DNA of 64,000 bases from positions 496,001 to 560,000 of the forward strand of contig OZ025787.1 of NCBI GenBank assembly GCA_964019425.1, in the 5' to 3' direction. A program made the position numbers and the translations under genes. This DNA is from Flectonema sp. DT1601 (taxonomy: Eukaryota; Euglenozoa; Diplonemea; Diplonemida; Diplonemidae). Below the pieces are notes generated by a model that saw only the letters and a list, made by a program, of their open reading frames with translations, was not told where the DNA came from and did not search any database. This document shows positions 32,373 to 42,574 of the stretch, one piece after another. Numbering within the stretch: the first letter of the stretch is position 1; each line of letters begins with the position of its first letter.

Positions 32373-32380
32373 TGACGTCA
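32373..32380 (+). promoter_or_regulatory. CRE palindrome TGACGTCA upstream of repeat-protein gene C
   Basis: Same site and same 30-nt spacing to the ATG as in genes A and B. Confidence 0.55.
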
Positions 32381-32410
32381 TCTTGCTAATAGTTTCAACA
32401 TAAACACAAA

Positions 32411-35400
32411 ATGTGTTCTCGCATGATATTATTTGCGTCGTTGATTGCCGTTTGTCTTTGTTCTGAAGATATGAATCCTGGTGATTCACGTAGTATGACT
32501 GACATGAATCATGGTGATCGTGACGGTGAAAAAATTGAAAAACGTGACAGCGAGAAACGTGAAGAACGTCTCGGCGAGAAGCGTGATGGAGAAAACCGTG
32601 ACGGTGAGAAACGTGAAGAACGTCTTGGCGAGAAGCGTGATGGAGAAGAACGTGACGGTGAGAAACGTGAAGAACGTCTTGGCGAGAAGCGTGATGGAGA
32701 AGAACGTGAAGGTGAGAAACGTGAAGAACGTCTTGGCGAGAAGCGTGATGGTGAAGAACGTGACGGTGAGAAACGTGAAGAACGTCTCGGCGAGAAGCGT
32801 GATGGAGAAGAACGTGAAGGTGAGAAACGTGAAGAACGTCTTGGCGAGAAGCGTGATGGTGAAGAACGTGAAGGTGAGAAACGTGAAGAACGTCTTGGCG
32901 AGAAGCGTGATGGTGAAGAACGTGACGGTGAGAAACGCGAAGAACGTGATGGTGAGAAACGCGAAGAACGTCTTGGCGAGAAGCGTGATGGAGAAGAACG
33001 TGACGGTGAGAAACGTGAAGAACGTCTCGGCGAGAAGCGTGATGGAGAAGAACGTGAAGGTGAGAAACGTGAAGAACGTCTTGGCGAGAAGCGTGATGGT
33101 GAAGAACGTGAAGGTGAGAAACGTGAAGAACGTCTTGGCGAGAAGCGTGATGGAGAAGAACGTGAAGGTGAGAAACGTGAAGAACGTCTTGGCGAGAAGC
33201 GTGATGGTGAAGAACGTGACGGTGAGAAACGCGAAGAACGTGATGGTGAGAAACGCGAAGAACGTCTCGGCGAGAAGCGTGATGTAGAAAACCGTGATGA
33301 AGAAGAACGTGATGGTGAGAAACGTGAAGAACGTCTTGGCGAGAAGCGTGACGAAGAAAACCGTGACGGTGAGAAACGTGAAGAACGTCTCGGCGAGAAG
33401 CGTGATGGAGAAGAACGTGAAGGTGAGAAACGTGAAGAACGTCTTGGCGAGAAGCGTGATGGAGAAGAACGTGAAGGTGAGAAACGTGAAGAACGTCTTG
33501 GCGAGAAGCGTGATGGTGAAGAACGTGACGGTGAGAAACGCGAAGAACGTGATGGTGAGAAACGTGAAGAACGTCTTGGCGAGAAGCGTGATGGTGAAGA
33601 ACGTGACGGTGAGAAACGTGAAGAACGTCTTGGCGAGAAGCGTGATGGTGAAGAACGTGACGGTGAGAAACGCGAAGAACGTGATGGTGAGAAACGCGAA
33701 GAACGTCTCGGCGAGAAGCGTGACGAAGAAAACCGTGACGGTGAGAAACGTGAAGAACGTCTTGGCGAGAAGCGTGACGAAGAAAACCGTGACGGTGAGA
33801 AACGTGAAGAACGTCTCGGCGAGAAGCGTGATGGAGAAGAACGTGAAGGTGAGAAACGTGAAGAACGTCTTGGCGAGAAGCGTGATGGTGAAGAACGTGA
33901 CGGTGAGAAACGCGAAGAACGTCTTGGCGAGAAGCGTGATGGAGAAGAACGTGAAGGTGAGAAACGTGATGGTGAAGACCGTGACGGTGAGAAACGTGAA
34001 GAACGTCTTGGCGAGAAGCGTGACGAAGAAAACCGTGACGGTGAGAAACGTGAAGAACGTCTCGGCGAGAAGCGTGATGGAGAAGAACGTGAAGGTGAGA
34101 AACGTGAAGAACGTCTTGGCGAGAAGCGTGATGGTGAAGAACGTGACGGTGAGAAACGCGAAGAACGTCTTGGCGAGAAGCGTGATGGTGAAGAACGTGA
34201 TGGTGAGAAACGCGAAGAACGTCTCGGCGAGAAGCGTGATGTAGAAAACCGTGATGGTGATAAACGTGAAGAACGTCTTGGCGAGAAGCGTGATGGAGAA
34301 GAACGTGACGGTGAGAAACGCGAGGAACGTCTTGGCGAGAAGCGTGATGGAGAAGAACGTGACGGTGAGAAACGTGATGGTGAAGACCGTGACGGTGAGA
34401 AACGCGAAGAACGTCTTGGCGAGAAGCGTGATGGAGAAGAACGTGAAGGTGAGAAACGTGAAGAACGTCTTGGCGAGAAGCGTGATGGAGAAGAACGTGA
34501 CGGTGAGAAACGTGAAGAACGTCTCGGCGAGAAGCGTGATGGAGAAGAACGTGACGGTGAAAAACGCGAAGAACGTCTTGGCGAGAAGCGTGATGGAGTA
34601 GAACGTGACGGTGAGAAACGTGATGGTGAAGACCGTGACGGTGACAAGCCTGAAGAACGTGACGGTGAGAAACGTGAAGAACGTCTTGGCGAGAAGCGTG
34701 ATGGAGAGGAACGTGAAGGTGAGAAACGTGAAGAACGTCTTGGCGAGAAGCGTGATGGAGAAGAACGTGACGGTGAGAAACGTGAAGAACGTCTTGGCGA
34801 GAAGCGTGATGGAGAAGAACGTGACGGTGAGAAACGTGAAGAACGTCTCGGCGAGAAGCGTGATGGAGAAGAACGTGACGGTGAAAAACGCGAAGAACGT
34901 CTTGGCGAGAAGCGTGATGGAGTAGAACGTGACGGTGAGAAACGTGATGGTGAAGACCGTGACGGTGACAAGCCTGAAGAACGTGACGGTGAGAAACGTG
35001 AAGAACGTCTTGGCGAGAAGCGTGATGGAGAGGAACGTGACGGTGAGAAGCCTGAAGAACGTGACGGTGAGAAACGTGAAGAACGTCTAGGAGAGAAGCG
35101 TGATGGTGAAGACCGTGACGGTGACAAGCCTGAAGAACGTGACGGTGAGAAACGTGAAGAACGTCTTGGCGAGAAGCGTGATGGAGAGGAACGTGACGGT
35201 GAGAAGCCTGAAGAACGTGACGGTGAGAAACGTGAAGAACGTCTAGGAGAGAAGCGTGATGGTGAAGACCGTGACGGTGACGAGCCTGAAGAACGTGACG
35301 GTGAGAAACGTGAAGAACGTCTTGGCGAGAAGCGTGATGGAGAGGAACGTGACGGTGAGAAGCCTGAAGAACGTGACGGTGAGAAACGTGAAGAACGTCT

Positions 35401-36409
35401 AGGAGAGAAACGTGATGGTGAAGACCGTGACGGTGAGAAGCCTGAAGACCGTGACGGTGAGAAACGTGATGGTGAAGAGCCTGAAGAACGTGACGGTGAG
35501 AACCGTGATGGAAAAAACCGTGACGGCGAAAAACGTGGTAGTGAAGACCGTGATGTAGAAAAACATGATGGTGAGAAACGTGAAGAACGTGACGGCGATA
35601 ATCGTGATGGTGAAAACCGTAATGGTGAGAAACGTGAAGAACGTGACGGTGACAAACGCGAAGAAGGAGAGGAACATGATGGTGAGAATCGTGATGTAGA
35701 AAAAGGAGAAAAACGTGAAGATGGAGATTACGAAGAAAGTAACGAAGGTAAGTATGAACTCTCCAGAAAGTCTTTGCGTACCGTCCTTAAAGTACAGAAG
35801 TCACCATCTCAGATAGCATTCGGTCAATTGAGAGACGCTGTTTTGAAGTCAGCCAACAAGAACGGTGTTGTCGTGAAAGATGTTGCAATTCTGTTTGCTT
35901 GTCCGAATTCCGCATGTGTTTCCCTTGTGTGCCCTGATACGGTTGAGTTAAGAGCTGCTGTTGGATGTGTGGAGGGGAGCGAAAGAGATGTTTCTATTAG
36001 TGAGTCAGGTTCATCAATTGTTGAATACCATTTGACGATGGAGAAGGGAGCGAGTTTCAGCAACGCTGTTGAGAATATTGAATCTGACGTCTCGGCAGTC
36101 GGTGACTCTTCGAACAATTCCAATGTATTCACAGGAACGAATGTTGTGGCTGCCAGTTCTCTTGTTGAAGTAGATCACGACGATGATGGTGATGATGACG
36201 ACAAGAACAACGTGTTGGTTATTATTGGAAGCATTTGCCTTGTGCTGCTCACTTGTGTTGTGATCGCTGTTATATACGGCTGTTGCTTCAGAAAGAAAAA
36301 ATACGAAAAGAGTGACATCGAATCACCAATGTCTTCAGGTAAAGCATTTGAATTAAAAGACGCTGAGATAGAAGAAGTCATCTTTGAGTCTCGAGAATCC
36401 AGAATCTGA
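32411..36409 (+). CDS. giant repeat surface protein, paralogue C
   Basis: 1332 residues, same architecture as A and B. After the shared signal peptide the sequence departs early (GEKIEKRDSEKREER). Its repeat is the most regular of the three: long runs of LGEKRDGEEREGEKREER and LGEKRDGEERDGEKREER, with KPEER variants only in the last third. That last third, the degenerate end of the repeat and the globular domain are closest to A (ANKNGVVVKDV, IESDVSAVGD), while the tail ending ESRI matches B. The domain has CPNSAC where A and B have CPISAC. The transmembrane helix is at about residues 1267-1290. A cassette at about 34610-34680 (GVERDGEKRDGEDRDGDKPEER) recurs at about 34920-34990, showing recent internal duplication. 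Function unknown, as for A. Confidence 0.85.
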   Translation: MCSRMILFASLIAVCLCSEDMNPGDSRSMTDMNHGDRDGEKIEKRDSEKREERLGEKRDGENRDGEKREERLGEKRDGEERDGEKREERLGEKRDGEEREGEKREERLGEKRDGEERDGEKREERLGEKRDGEEREGEKREERLGEKRDGEEREGEKREERLGEKRDGEERDGEKREERDGEKREERLGEKRDGEERDGEKREERLGEKRDGEEREGEKREERLGEKRDGEEREGEKREERLGEKRDGEEREGEKREERLGEKRDGEERDGEKREERDGEKREERLGEKRDVENRDEEERDGEKREERLGEKRDEENRDGEKREERLGEKRDGEEREGEKREERLGEKRDGEEREGEKREERLGEKRDGEERDGEKREERDGEKREERLGEKRDGEERDGEKREERLGEKRDGEERDGEKREERDGEKREERLGEKRDEENRDGEKREERLGEKRDEENRDGEKREERLGEKRDGEEREGEKREERLGEKRDGEERDGEKREERLGEKRDGEEREGEKRDGEDRDGEKREERLGEKRDEENRDGEKREERLGEKRDGEEREGEKREERLGEKRDGEERDGEKREERLGEKRDGEERDGEKREERLGEKRDVENRDGDKREERLGEKRDGEERDGEKREERLGEKRDGEERDGEKRDGEDRDGEKREERLGEKRDGEEREGEKREERLGEKRDGEERDGEKREERLGEKRDGEERDGEKREERLGEKRDGVERDGEKRDGEDRDGDKPEERDGEKREERLGEKRDGEEREGEKREERLGEKRDGEERDGEKREERLGEKRDGEERDGEKREERLGEKRDGEERDGEKREERLGEKRDGVERDGEKRDGEDRDGDKPEERDGEKREERLGEKRDGEERDGEKPEERDGEKREERLGEKRDGEDRDGDKPEERDGEKREERLGEKRDGEERDGEKPEERDGEKREERLGEKRDGEDRDGDEPEERDGEKREERLGEKRDGEERDGEKPEERDGEKREERLGEKRDGEDRDGEKPEDRDGEKRDGEEPEERDGENRDGKNRDGEKRGSEDRDVEKHDGEKREERDGDNRDGENRNGEKREERDGDKREEGEEHDGENRDVEKGEKREDGDYEESNEGKYELSRKSLRTVLKVQKSPSQIAFGQLRDAVLKSANKNGVVVKDVAILFACPNSACVSLVCPDTVELRAAVGCVEGSERDVSISESGSSIVEYHLTMEKGASFSNAVENIESDVSAVGDSSNNSNVFTGTNVVAASSLVEVDHDDDGDDDDKNNVLVIIGSICLVLLTCVVIAVIYGCCFRKKKYEKSDIESPMSSGKAFELKDAEIEEVIFESRESRI

Positions 36410-37137
36410 AAAGGATTGATAGTGACATTTTCTTTAATTAGATGATGTTAGTTCTATACAGTTTGTTCCTTGGTAAGATTACAAGAGTATATTTTTATTT
36501 GTTTCCATCTAATTAATTTGTCTATCTACTTTGCACATTGCTATTTGAAAAATATCTGTCTGCCGTTTTCGAATGCTTTGTAGATTTCGACTTTTGAAGT
36601 TTCTTTTTTTTCTTTTTTATTTCGAGAATCACGAATTTAATTGAATTTAATCTTTTTGCAACCATCGCAAAGAGAAATGTGAATCAAACTCATATTTCGG
36701 CAAGTTAATTTTAACTTGTTGTTTCTAACATTTTATAAGAACCTCATTAATTGAGTTCTTATTGTAGAGGAAATTAAGCCACCGTTTTCTTTGGCATGTT
36801 ATCTCCCAACTTATTGAATAATATTTCCTCTCTTTTGTTTAACTAGGTCACAGGCCAAGTTTATTGATTTATATTATCCTCTCTTTTCTATTTCTGATGT
36901 CTTGACATTCGAATTCTCTTATTGAATTGAATTTCATTGCGACGAGCTCTTCTGGTTGTTGGTCTTCCACAACTAAATTGTTAATCCTCGAAAGTAAATT
37001 ATAATTCTTCAGTACATTATTTATATTTCAACTTACAGGAAACTTTCAACACAAGCTCAGCTGATGTGAAATCTTCGCTTATTTATTGTTTGAATTGATT
37101 TCACGACATGAAATAGAGAGCCTTCGGATAATTACTT
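36410..37137 (+). repeat. shared 3' flank of repeat-protein gene C
   Basis: Nearly identical to 23726-24495 apart from small deletions (for example around 36917). Ends near TTCGGATAATTACTTTCTTT, after which A and C diverge. Confidence 0.8.
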
Positions 37138-37379
37138 TCTTTCTTAAAAAACCCCTAAGTAAAGAAATAAACAGAAACTGTAATTCAACATTAGTGGGTC
37201 ATTATAATAATTTAGTTATTGTGTTTGTAAATATCATTTTATATCAGTCAAAATTTTATTTCCTTACCAAAAAACACTGTTTTCCCCCCCGCTGTATTTT
37301 TGGTGATACTATAAGATTTTCTCTCGATTTTTTTTAGATTTTATTTATTTCTTTCCTGCCATCAATTTGTCAAAAACGA

Positions 37380-38200
37380 TCACATGCAGCATGGAGCCTA
37401 AGAAGAAATTAACAGTTGGCACGCAGACAGGGCCGTGCAGTCTTTGTTGAAGAACAAAAGAGGAGGACGAAAGGAGAACTACTAAAGAAGAAGATGAAAT
37501 CTGGGAGACCAACCATCTAAACTACTGATGAGGAAGTAAGGGTAATCGAGAATATCCGTGACTATGGTGGCTGTGTTTGCATCGATGGTTTCAAGCACAC
37601 GGAGGATAGTGCTTTCAAGTGATGACCACTGCGAAAGTAGCGCCTTAGCTCGGAGCGCATCTCTAGTGCTCGAGTCCGTGGTGCAATTCCTGACAGTATG
37701 GTAATAAACTTTGACCACACTCAGTGTCTGATGCTTCCGTCTTCCATCCAGCAAGCGGATCTTCGATGTCAACCGTTCACGAGGGAATAGCAGTTGGGTC
37801 AACTCCACAAGATCGTGTCTCAATACCGAAATGAGGTGCTGTTAACGGGTACTCTGAAGGGGTGGGCGAACGAATCAAGAACCATCGAGTACGTTGAGAA
37901 AACAATAATCCCATACTTCACTTAGAAACGCCAAGCCGAGCTGAGGCAATCAGATCACCCTGGCTCTCAGTATATGACCAGTTAGGGGAAGGATAACTGA
38001 GGAGGTCCTTCGTCGCTTTGAAGAAGCAAATATCGGTGTATTGGTGCCAGACGGGTGGACTTCCCATTTCCAGCCACTGCATCTAACTGTCATCAGCACT
38101 TCAAAAGAAGCATCAAGCTTTCCTTTGGACGGTGACTGACAGAGCAGATGCGTAAGCGGGAGGAAGAGTTGAAAAAAATAAAAGCAAAAAAGCTGATGGA
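37380..38200 (+). pseudogene. decayed pogo-like (Tc1/mariner superfamily) DDE transposase
   Basis: No single open frame survives, but several pieces on this strand match DDE transposases of the pogo/Tigger kind. KSGRPTI followed by TTDEEVRVIENIRD at about 37494-37560 resembles the end of the DNA-binding region. PDSMVINFDHTQCLMLP at about 37690-37740 corresponds to the first catalytic Asp motif (usually NxDQT). EEVLRRFEEANIGVLVPDGW then SHFQPLDLTV at about 38000-38095 matches the region after the second Asp. The frame changes between pieces and there are internal stops, so it cannot make a transposase. I could not find terminal inverted repeats. Confidence 0.65.
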
Positions 38201-38600
38201 AAAGCTTTAAAGTGCGCTGATCCAAAAGGATGCTTGTGTATCTGGACGCAACCTCTATAGTTATCAAGCACCACCAGGTTGGTATGCGGAGGTGCACTTC
38301 TGTAAACGTGGCAACGATCATTTCGATTCTGGACCGAGATTAATCCTAACAGCCTGCCTTGGTACAAGATAGAACTGTAGCCAGTTCGGATGTCTATAAT
38401 GTTGAATCAGAAAGTTAAAAAAAAAAGAAAAAGTTTTTTTTTCCAAATTCCGAATTTTGCTATGTATATGAGTGTTTCTCTACTAAAAAAAACATAGTGT
38501 CCCTTAATGATGGTCATTTTTTGGAGATTTGGAGACTTTTTATACACCATGTTGTTCATAACTACAGTATTTAAATTATTTTATAATTTAAATTAATTAA
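38201..38600 (+). other. intergenic, probable tail of the decayed transposon
   Basis: The sequence up to about 38390 keeps a coding-like composition and may be the C-terminal part of the transposon. After that it is AT-rich with nothing recognised. Confidence 0.35.
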
Positions 38601-38613
38601 ATTAGTATCAAGT

Positions 38614-38800
38614 AATGGTTGGCGGCGTTTCTTTGGCTCTCGATTTGAGAGTTCACTAGCGGCTTCTGGATTGTGAAGTGGGGTGGAGTGGAGTTCTGTT
38701 ATGGAAAGTGACGTCGATATAGCAGAATTGAAGTTTGAAACCTCAAAGTCCCGTTACAGAATGAGTATCGAACATTGATCAAGAGAACGGTCGACGCTGA
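38614..38800 (+). pseudogene. possible decayed relative of the 17166 gene
   Basis: ATGGTTGGCGGCGTTTCTTT matches the start of the gene at 17166 with one difference over the first 26 nt. TTACAGAATGAG.ATGAA-like sequence at about 38755 matches 17473-17490 in the same order. A stop follows the first 14 codons. The similarity is short and patchy, so this is tentative. Confidence 0.35.
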
Positions 38801-40018
38801 TTGCCACGGGAGGTACGCATCGAGAAGTTGAACTTTCGGCAAAAGGATATGCTGTGCTATGGTATAAATACCTAACAAGTGATGAAAAAATTCAGCTCAG
38901 TTTGGGAATGCTGAGCTAATTGGCAGGTATCCCTCTGCTAAGGCTAAATATCTCCCGGAGACCGATAGCGAACAAGTACAGTGATGGAAAGATGCAAAGA
39001 ACTTTGAAAGGAGGGTTAAAGAGTCTCTGAAACCAGTGAGTGGTAAGAGTACGAGTTCCTCATGATTCTCCTCATCCGTATAGAACGAATGTGAACGAGG
39101 GTAAAGTTCTGTATTGGTGTGCTACTAGAATCTTCTATCCAACTGTTGTTTTCATGGAAAACCCAAGCAAGGGTGATAGCAGCAGAAAGTTACAAGACGT
39201 TGGAACTTATAGCAAACCTCTTAAGCAAAAACGAATATATTTCAGACAGAAGATGAATAAAAGAACTGCTAACATTGAAGAGGTCGAGTGGCAGCCTAAT
39301 CTAAACTGTTGGTCTTCACTCTTATTGAAAAGATACATATTTCACCATATTATTGATTGGAGTCAACAATTATGCGACAGCGCCACCGACGAAGCAAACC
39401 AGTTCAAATGATGTTACATCAGAAGACATCGACATCAAGGAAGTAACATACAACAACTACGCAGCGACGTGGGTGTCCGAGACGACGCAGAATACGAACG
39501 AAACTTATCTACGAAGCTTCGAGTGATAATACATTTCACTACGTTGCTTTGATTAAATCTAAAGAAAAAAACGAATCAGCCTTGAAAAAGAAATATGTCG
39601 AGTTAACATAATATTACCTGTGTGGATCGTGGATCCAGAACTCTCTTCATTTTCCCCTCAGCTGTTCCCTCGTACATGAAACTGATTGCCAATACTTCCT
39701 TGGATTCGCACTCATTCTGTTTTCGAAATAGTATGATAAGTCATTAGTGCGCACAAACAAAGCCAACCTAAATCTTTTTTTTTAAAATTTGTATCTACAC
39801 TTTTGTATGGAGGGATATATAATTGACTCGATAGTTAACTTTTCTCTAGTTACGTCGCTGAAACTAAACCAAACCAACATCTTACTTTTAGGTCTAAAGG
39901 TTGGCTTTTAGGTTGAAAGAAGCGTTTTTTTTTTAAATCTTTTTTTATATTCTTTCCGTTTTCGTGCACAAACAAATCATCAGTGTTATATTACTATTTT
40001 CCCGTATAGTTTAGGATA
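38801..40018 (+). other. gene-poor region
   Basis: A 123-codon open frame at 39040-39411 has no recognised domain and uneven composition; I do not call it a gene. The part up to 39560 has the higher GC and mixed codons of decayed coding DNA. The rest is AT-rich, with a repeated AGGTTGGCTTTTAGGTTGAAAG-like phrase near 39890-39920. Confidence 0.4.
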
Positions 40019-40231
40019 AAAAGCCAATTCTTTTTTGCTGCACTAAACAACTCGGTTGTCGGAGGTAAAAAGAATGTTGGCAGTACATAAACGTGCCTTT
40101 AGTTTTTCAGTTACAAAACAAAACTAATTTAATGTTTACTGCAGCTAACGATTTATGTAGTTTTTAAATTAAACCGATTCTTTTTAAAAACCAACCGAGT
40201 TGTTTAGTGCAGCAAAAAAGAATTGGCTTTT
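40019..40231 (+). repeat. perfect 40-bp inverted repeat with 133-nt loop
   Basis: The left arm at 40019-40058 (AAAAGCCAATTCTTTTTTGC ... AACTCGGTTG) is the exact reverse complement of 40192-40231. A second, overlapping pair lies at about 40103-40118 (TTTTTCAGTTACAAAA) and 40235-40250. It may be a non-autonomous transposon end pair or a transcribed hairpin. There is no open frame inside. Confidence 0.9.
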
Positions 40232-40756
40232 CCATTTTGTAACTGAAAAAAGCAGAAAAAAATATTTAGTTGTAGCATAGAGATTGGAATCTAAACTCAT
40301 TAATAATAATAATAACAATAATAAAAAAAACAATATTTTGTTTACTCTTCTTTTTCTCTCAATTTATGAACCAACATTTGTAGCGGATTTGCATTTTTTT
40401 GCTAACAGTTATATTCAGCACATTGCAAGTTTCCCCTTTTCTACAATTGTTAATGAGTTCTGGGTTACGGACGTTACAGCATATCGACATCACGAGTATC
40501 GTCTCTGATAACTGTTAGTCCTATCCACTAGCCTGAGCAATTCAGAGTATCTAAGTAGTTTTGATTATTATTTATATTTTGTTGTAGTGTTGCAAACATT
40601 TGGTTTAGTTCTTTGGTTATTGCGAGTCCCCAATGTTGGCGGATCTCAATCTGTACCCTTCTTATTCCAGTGTGAAGATGTTGTTAATTTACTTTTCTAT
40701 CGCTTTACGAAATTATTTGCTTTTTTTAATAAAGGGGAATTTAGAAAAAAGAAAAA

Positions 40757-41917
40757 ATGAAAACTGCACTCTGCGCCCTGACCTGCATTGCAGGAGCTGA
40801 AGCTCTGACTAAGGTAAAGTTGGAGAGGGTTTTCGAAATTGGATCTCGCAGTGATAAACCACTGAGTGAAGCAATGCAGAGTGGTGAGGTGTTGAGAATG
40901 GAACACGTTAAGATTGCTACAAAGTACGGAGGAGCAGTGCCAACTATTCCTATCAAGGATTACATGAACGCTCAGTATTATGGACCAGTCAGCATTGGTA
41001 CACCAATGCAAGATTTCACAGCAATCTACGACACTGGTTCATCCAACTTGTGGATGCCTGGTAAGAACTGCACGCGATGCACTCACAAAAGATACGATTC
41101 ATCAAAATCCTCAACTTACGTTGCAAACGGAACTGCTTTCTCAATTTTATACGGATCCGGTGCAGTAAAAGGATTCTGTGATGAAGACTTAGTCACATTT
41201 GGTGGACTAAAATCGGAGAAGCAAATATTCGCCGAAACAACATCAGAGCCAGGCCTCCCTTGGATTGTAGGAAGATTTGATGGTATTTTAGGTTTGGGAT
41301 GGCCTGAGATCTCAGTGAATAAAATCACTCCAGTATTCTTCAACCTTATTAAGCAAAACAAGGTTGACGCTGGGCAGTTCTCATTCTGGCTTGCTGGGAC
41401 TCCGGGGAAGAACGGAGGTGAACTTGCATTAGGTGGAACTGATCCTGACCACTACTCTGGAGACTTTAACTACGTCCCAGTAACAAAGGAAGGATATTGG
41501 CAAATATCTGCGGATTCCGTGTCAATTGGTAACAGCACCCTGAGATCAAACTTTCAAGCTGTTGTTGATTCTGGTACTTCCCTTCTTGCGTTTCGTCTTG
41601 CTGATGCGATTCACATCAACTCTCAGTTAAACTGCACCGATTCTGGAATTGAATGCGTGTTTAAGGTATGCCCTGACTTTAATACCCTCCCAGATCTTAC
41701 CTTCATTCTTGGAGGAAGAGGATACGTCTTGACTGGTAAAGATTACATTCTTCAAATGGAATCTGGTGGTCAGACTCAATGTATCTCTGGGATCATGGGT
41801 ATGCCTGTTCTTCCTGAACACCTTGATGCAATTATTGGTGATGTTTTCATGAGAAAGTTCTACACCACATTTGATGTGACTAACAAGAGAGTTGGATTCG
41901 CGTTGTCTAAAAACTAA
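40757..41917 (+). CDS. pepsin-like (A1) aspartic protease, cathepsin D type
   Basis: 386 residues, intronless. Residues 1-16 form a short signal peptide (MKTALCALTCIAGAEA). A propeptide of about 50 residues (including VKLERVFEIGSR, a lysosomal-protease-like start) follows, and the mature enzyme begins near IPIKDYMNAQYYGPVSIGTP. The two catalytic motifs are DTGSSNLW (Asp near 92) and DSGTSLL (Asp near 271), with the flap Tyr in ILYGSG and GILGLGWP between them. The C-terminus IIGDVFMRKFYTTFDVTNKRVGFA is typical. Length and motifs indicate a complete, active enzyme that digests proteins in a lysosome, vacuole or food vacuole. Potential N-glycosylation sites are NCTR, NGT, NST and NCT. There is no C-terminal GPI or membrane segment. 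Confidence 0.95.
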   Translation: MKTALCALTCIAGAEALTKVKLERVFEIGSRSDKPLSEAMQSGEVLRMEHVKIATKYGGAVPTIPIKDYMNAQYYGPVSIGTPMQDFTAIYDTGSSNLWMPGKNCTRCTHKRYDSSKSSTYVANGTAFSILYGSGAVKGFCDEDLVTFGGLKSEKQIFAETTSEPGLPWIVGRFDGILGLGWPEISVNKITPVFFNLIKQNKVDAGQFSFWLAGTPGKNGGELALGGTDPDHYSGDFNYVPVTKEGYWQISADSVSIGNSTLRSNFQAVVDSGTSLLAFRLADAIHINSQLNCTDSGIECVFKVCPDFNTLPDLTFILGGRGYVLTGKDYILQMESGGQTQCISGIMGMPVLPEHLDAIIGDVFMRKFYTTFDVTNKRVGFALSKN

Positions 41918-42574
41918 ATAACATTTACGATCGAAATTGAGTTAGACAGGAAATATTTCTTTTTCCTTTGATCATGGCTTTTTCTTTCCTTCTCCACTAC
42001 TAGTAAAGCTGAATGGTTGTCATAAACTGGATTATTCTTTTGTGTACCACAAGCATAAAGATACAGTGAATCCAACCAGAAAGTTAAGAGTGGTATAATT
42101 GTGTTATGCATTTACGTGTCAATTCCTTTGTGTGATAGCCCTCTGATCTTTTTTTCCCCCCTCCTTTCTTTCTTATTGTACTTGATAACAAGAAACGCAA
42201 ACATGTAATTAAACGTTTGTTCAATGAAGCTCGTTGTACACAACGAGGGAATCATGGCAACCACTTAGTTCCGAATAGCAACTTTCTGTTTTTTTCCCCC
42301 CTTTTTTTCTCGTTTTACTGACGTTACACTCATTTCCAATGTGTAGTTCCTGTTATTACAAGTTGAATTGAAGAGTCTTTTTATTATTTCAATATATTGT
42401 ACTCAGGTATTTAGTGTTATTAGCTTCCGTCATCTCAGTTTTTTTTAAACAGATGAAACAACTTCCATGAGCATTGGTGTAAGTGAAACGCTTTGAGTCT
42501 ATTCCTACCAGCTTCTATTTTTATATTGAAATTTCTTTTATCCCCTTCCAGTCATCGAAGGTACGGCAATCCAA
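41918..42574 (+). other. intergenic
   Basis: No gene seen. Pyrimidine runs at about 42149-42170 and 42290-42311. CCCTTCCAG at 42542-42550 looks like a splice acceptor 24 nt before the next start codon, with GTAAGT-like sequence at about 42479, so a leader intron is possible. Confidence 0.45.

Noticed and set aside
39040-39411. 123-codon open frame
   Set aside because: No recognisable domain, no splice or start context that stands out, and it lies in decayed sequence.
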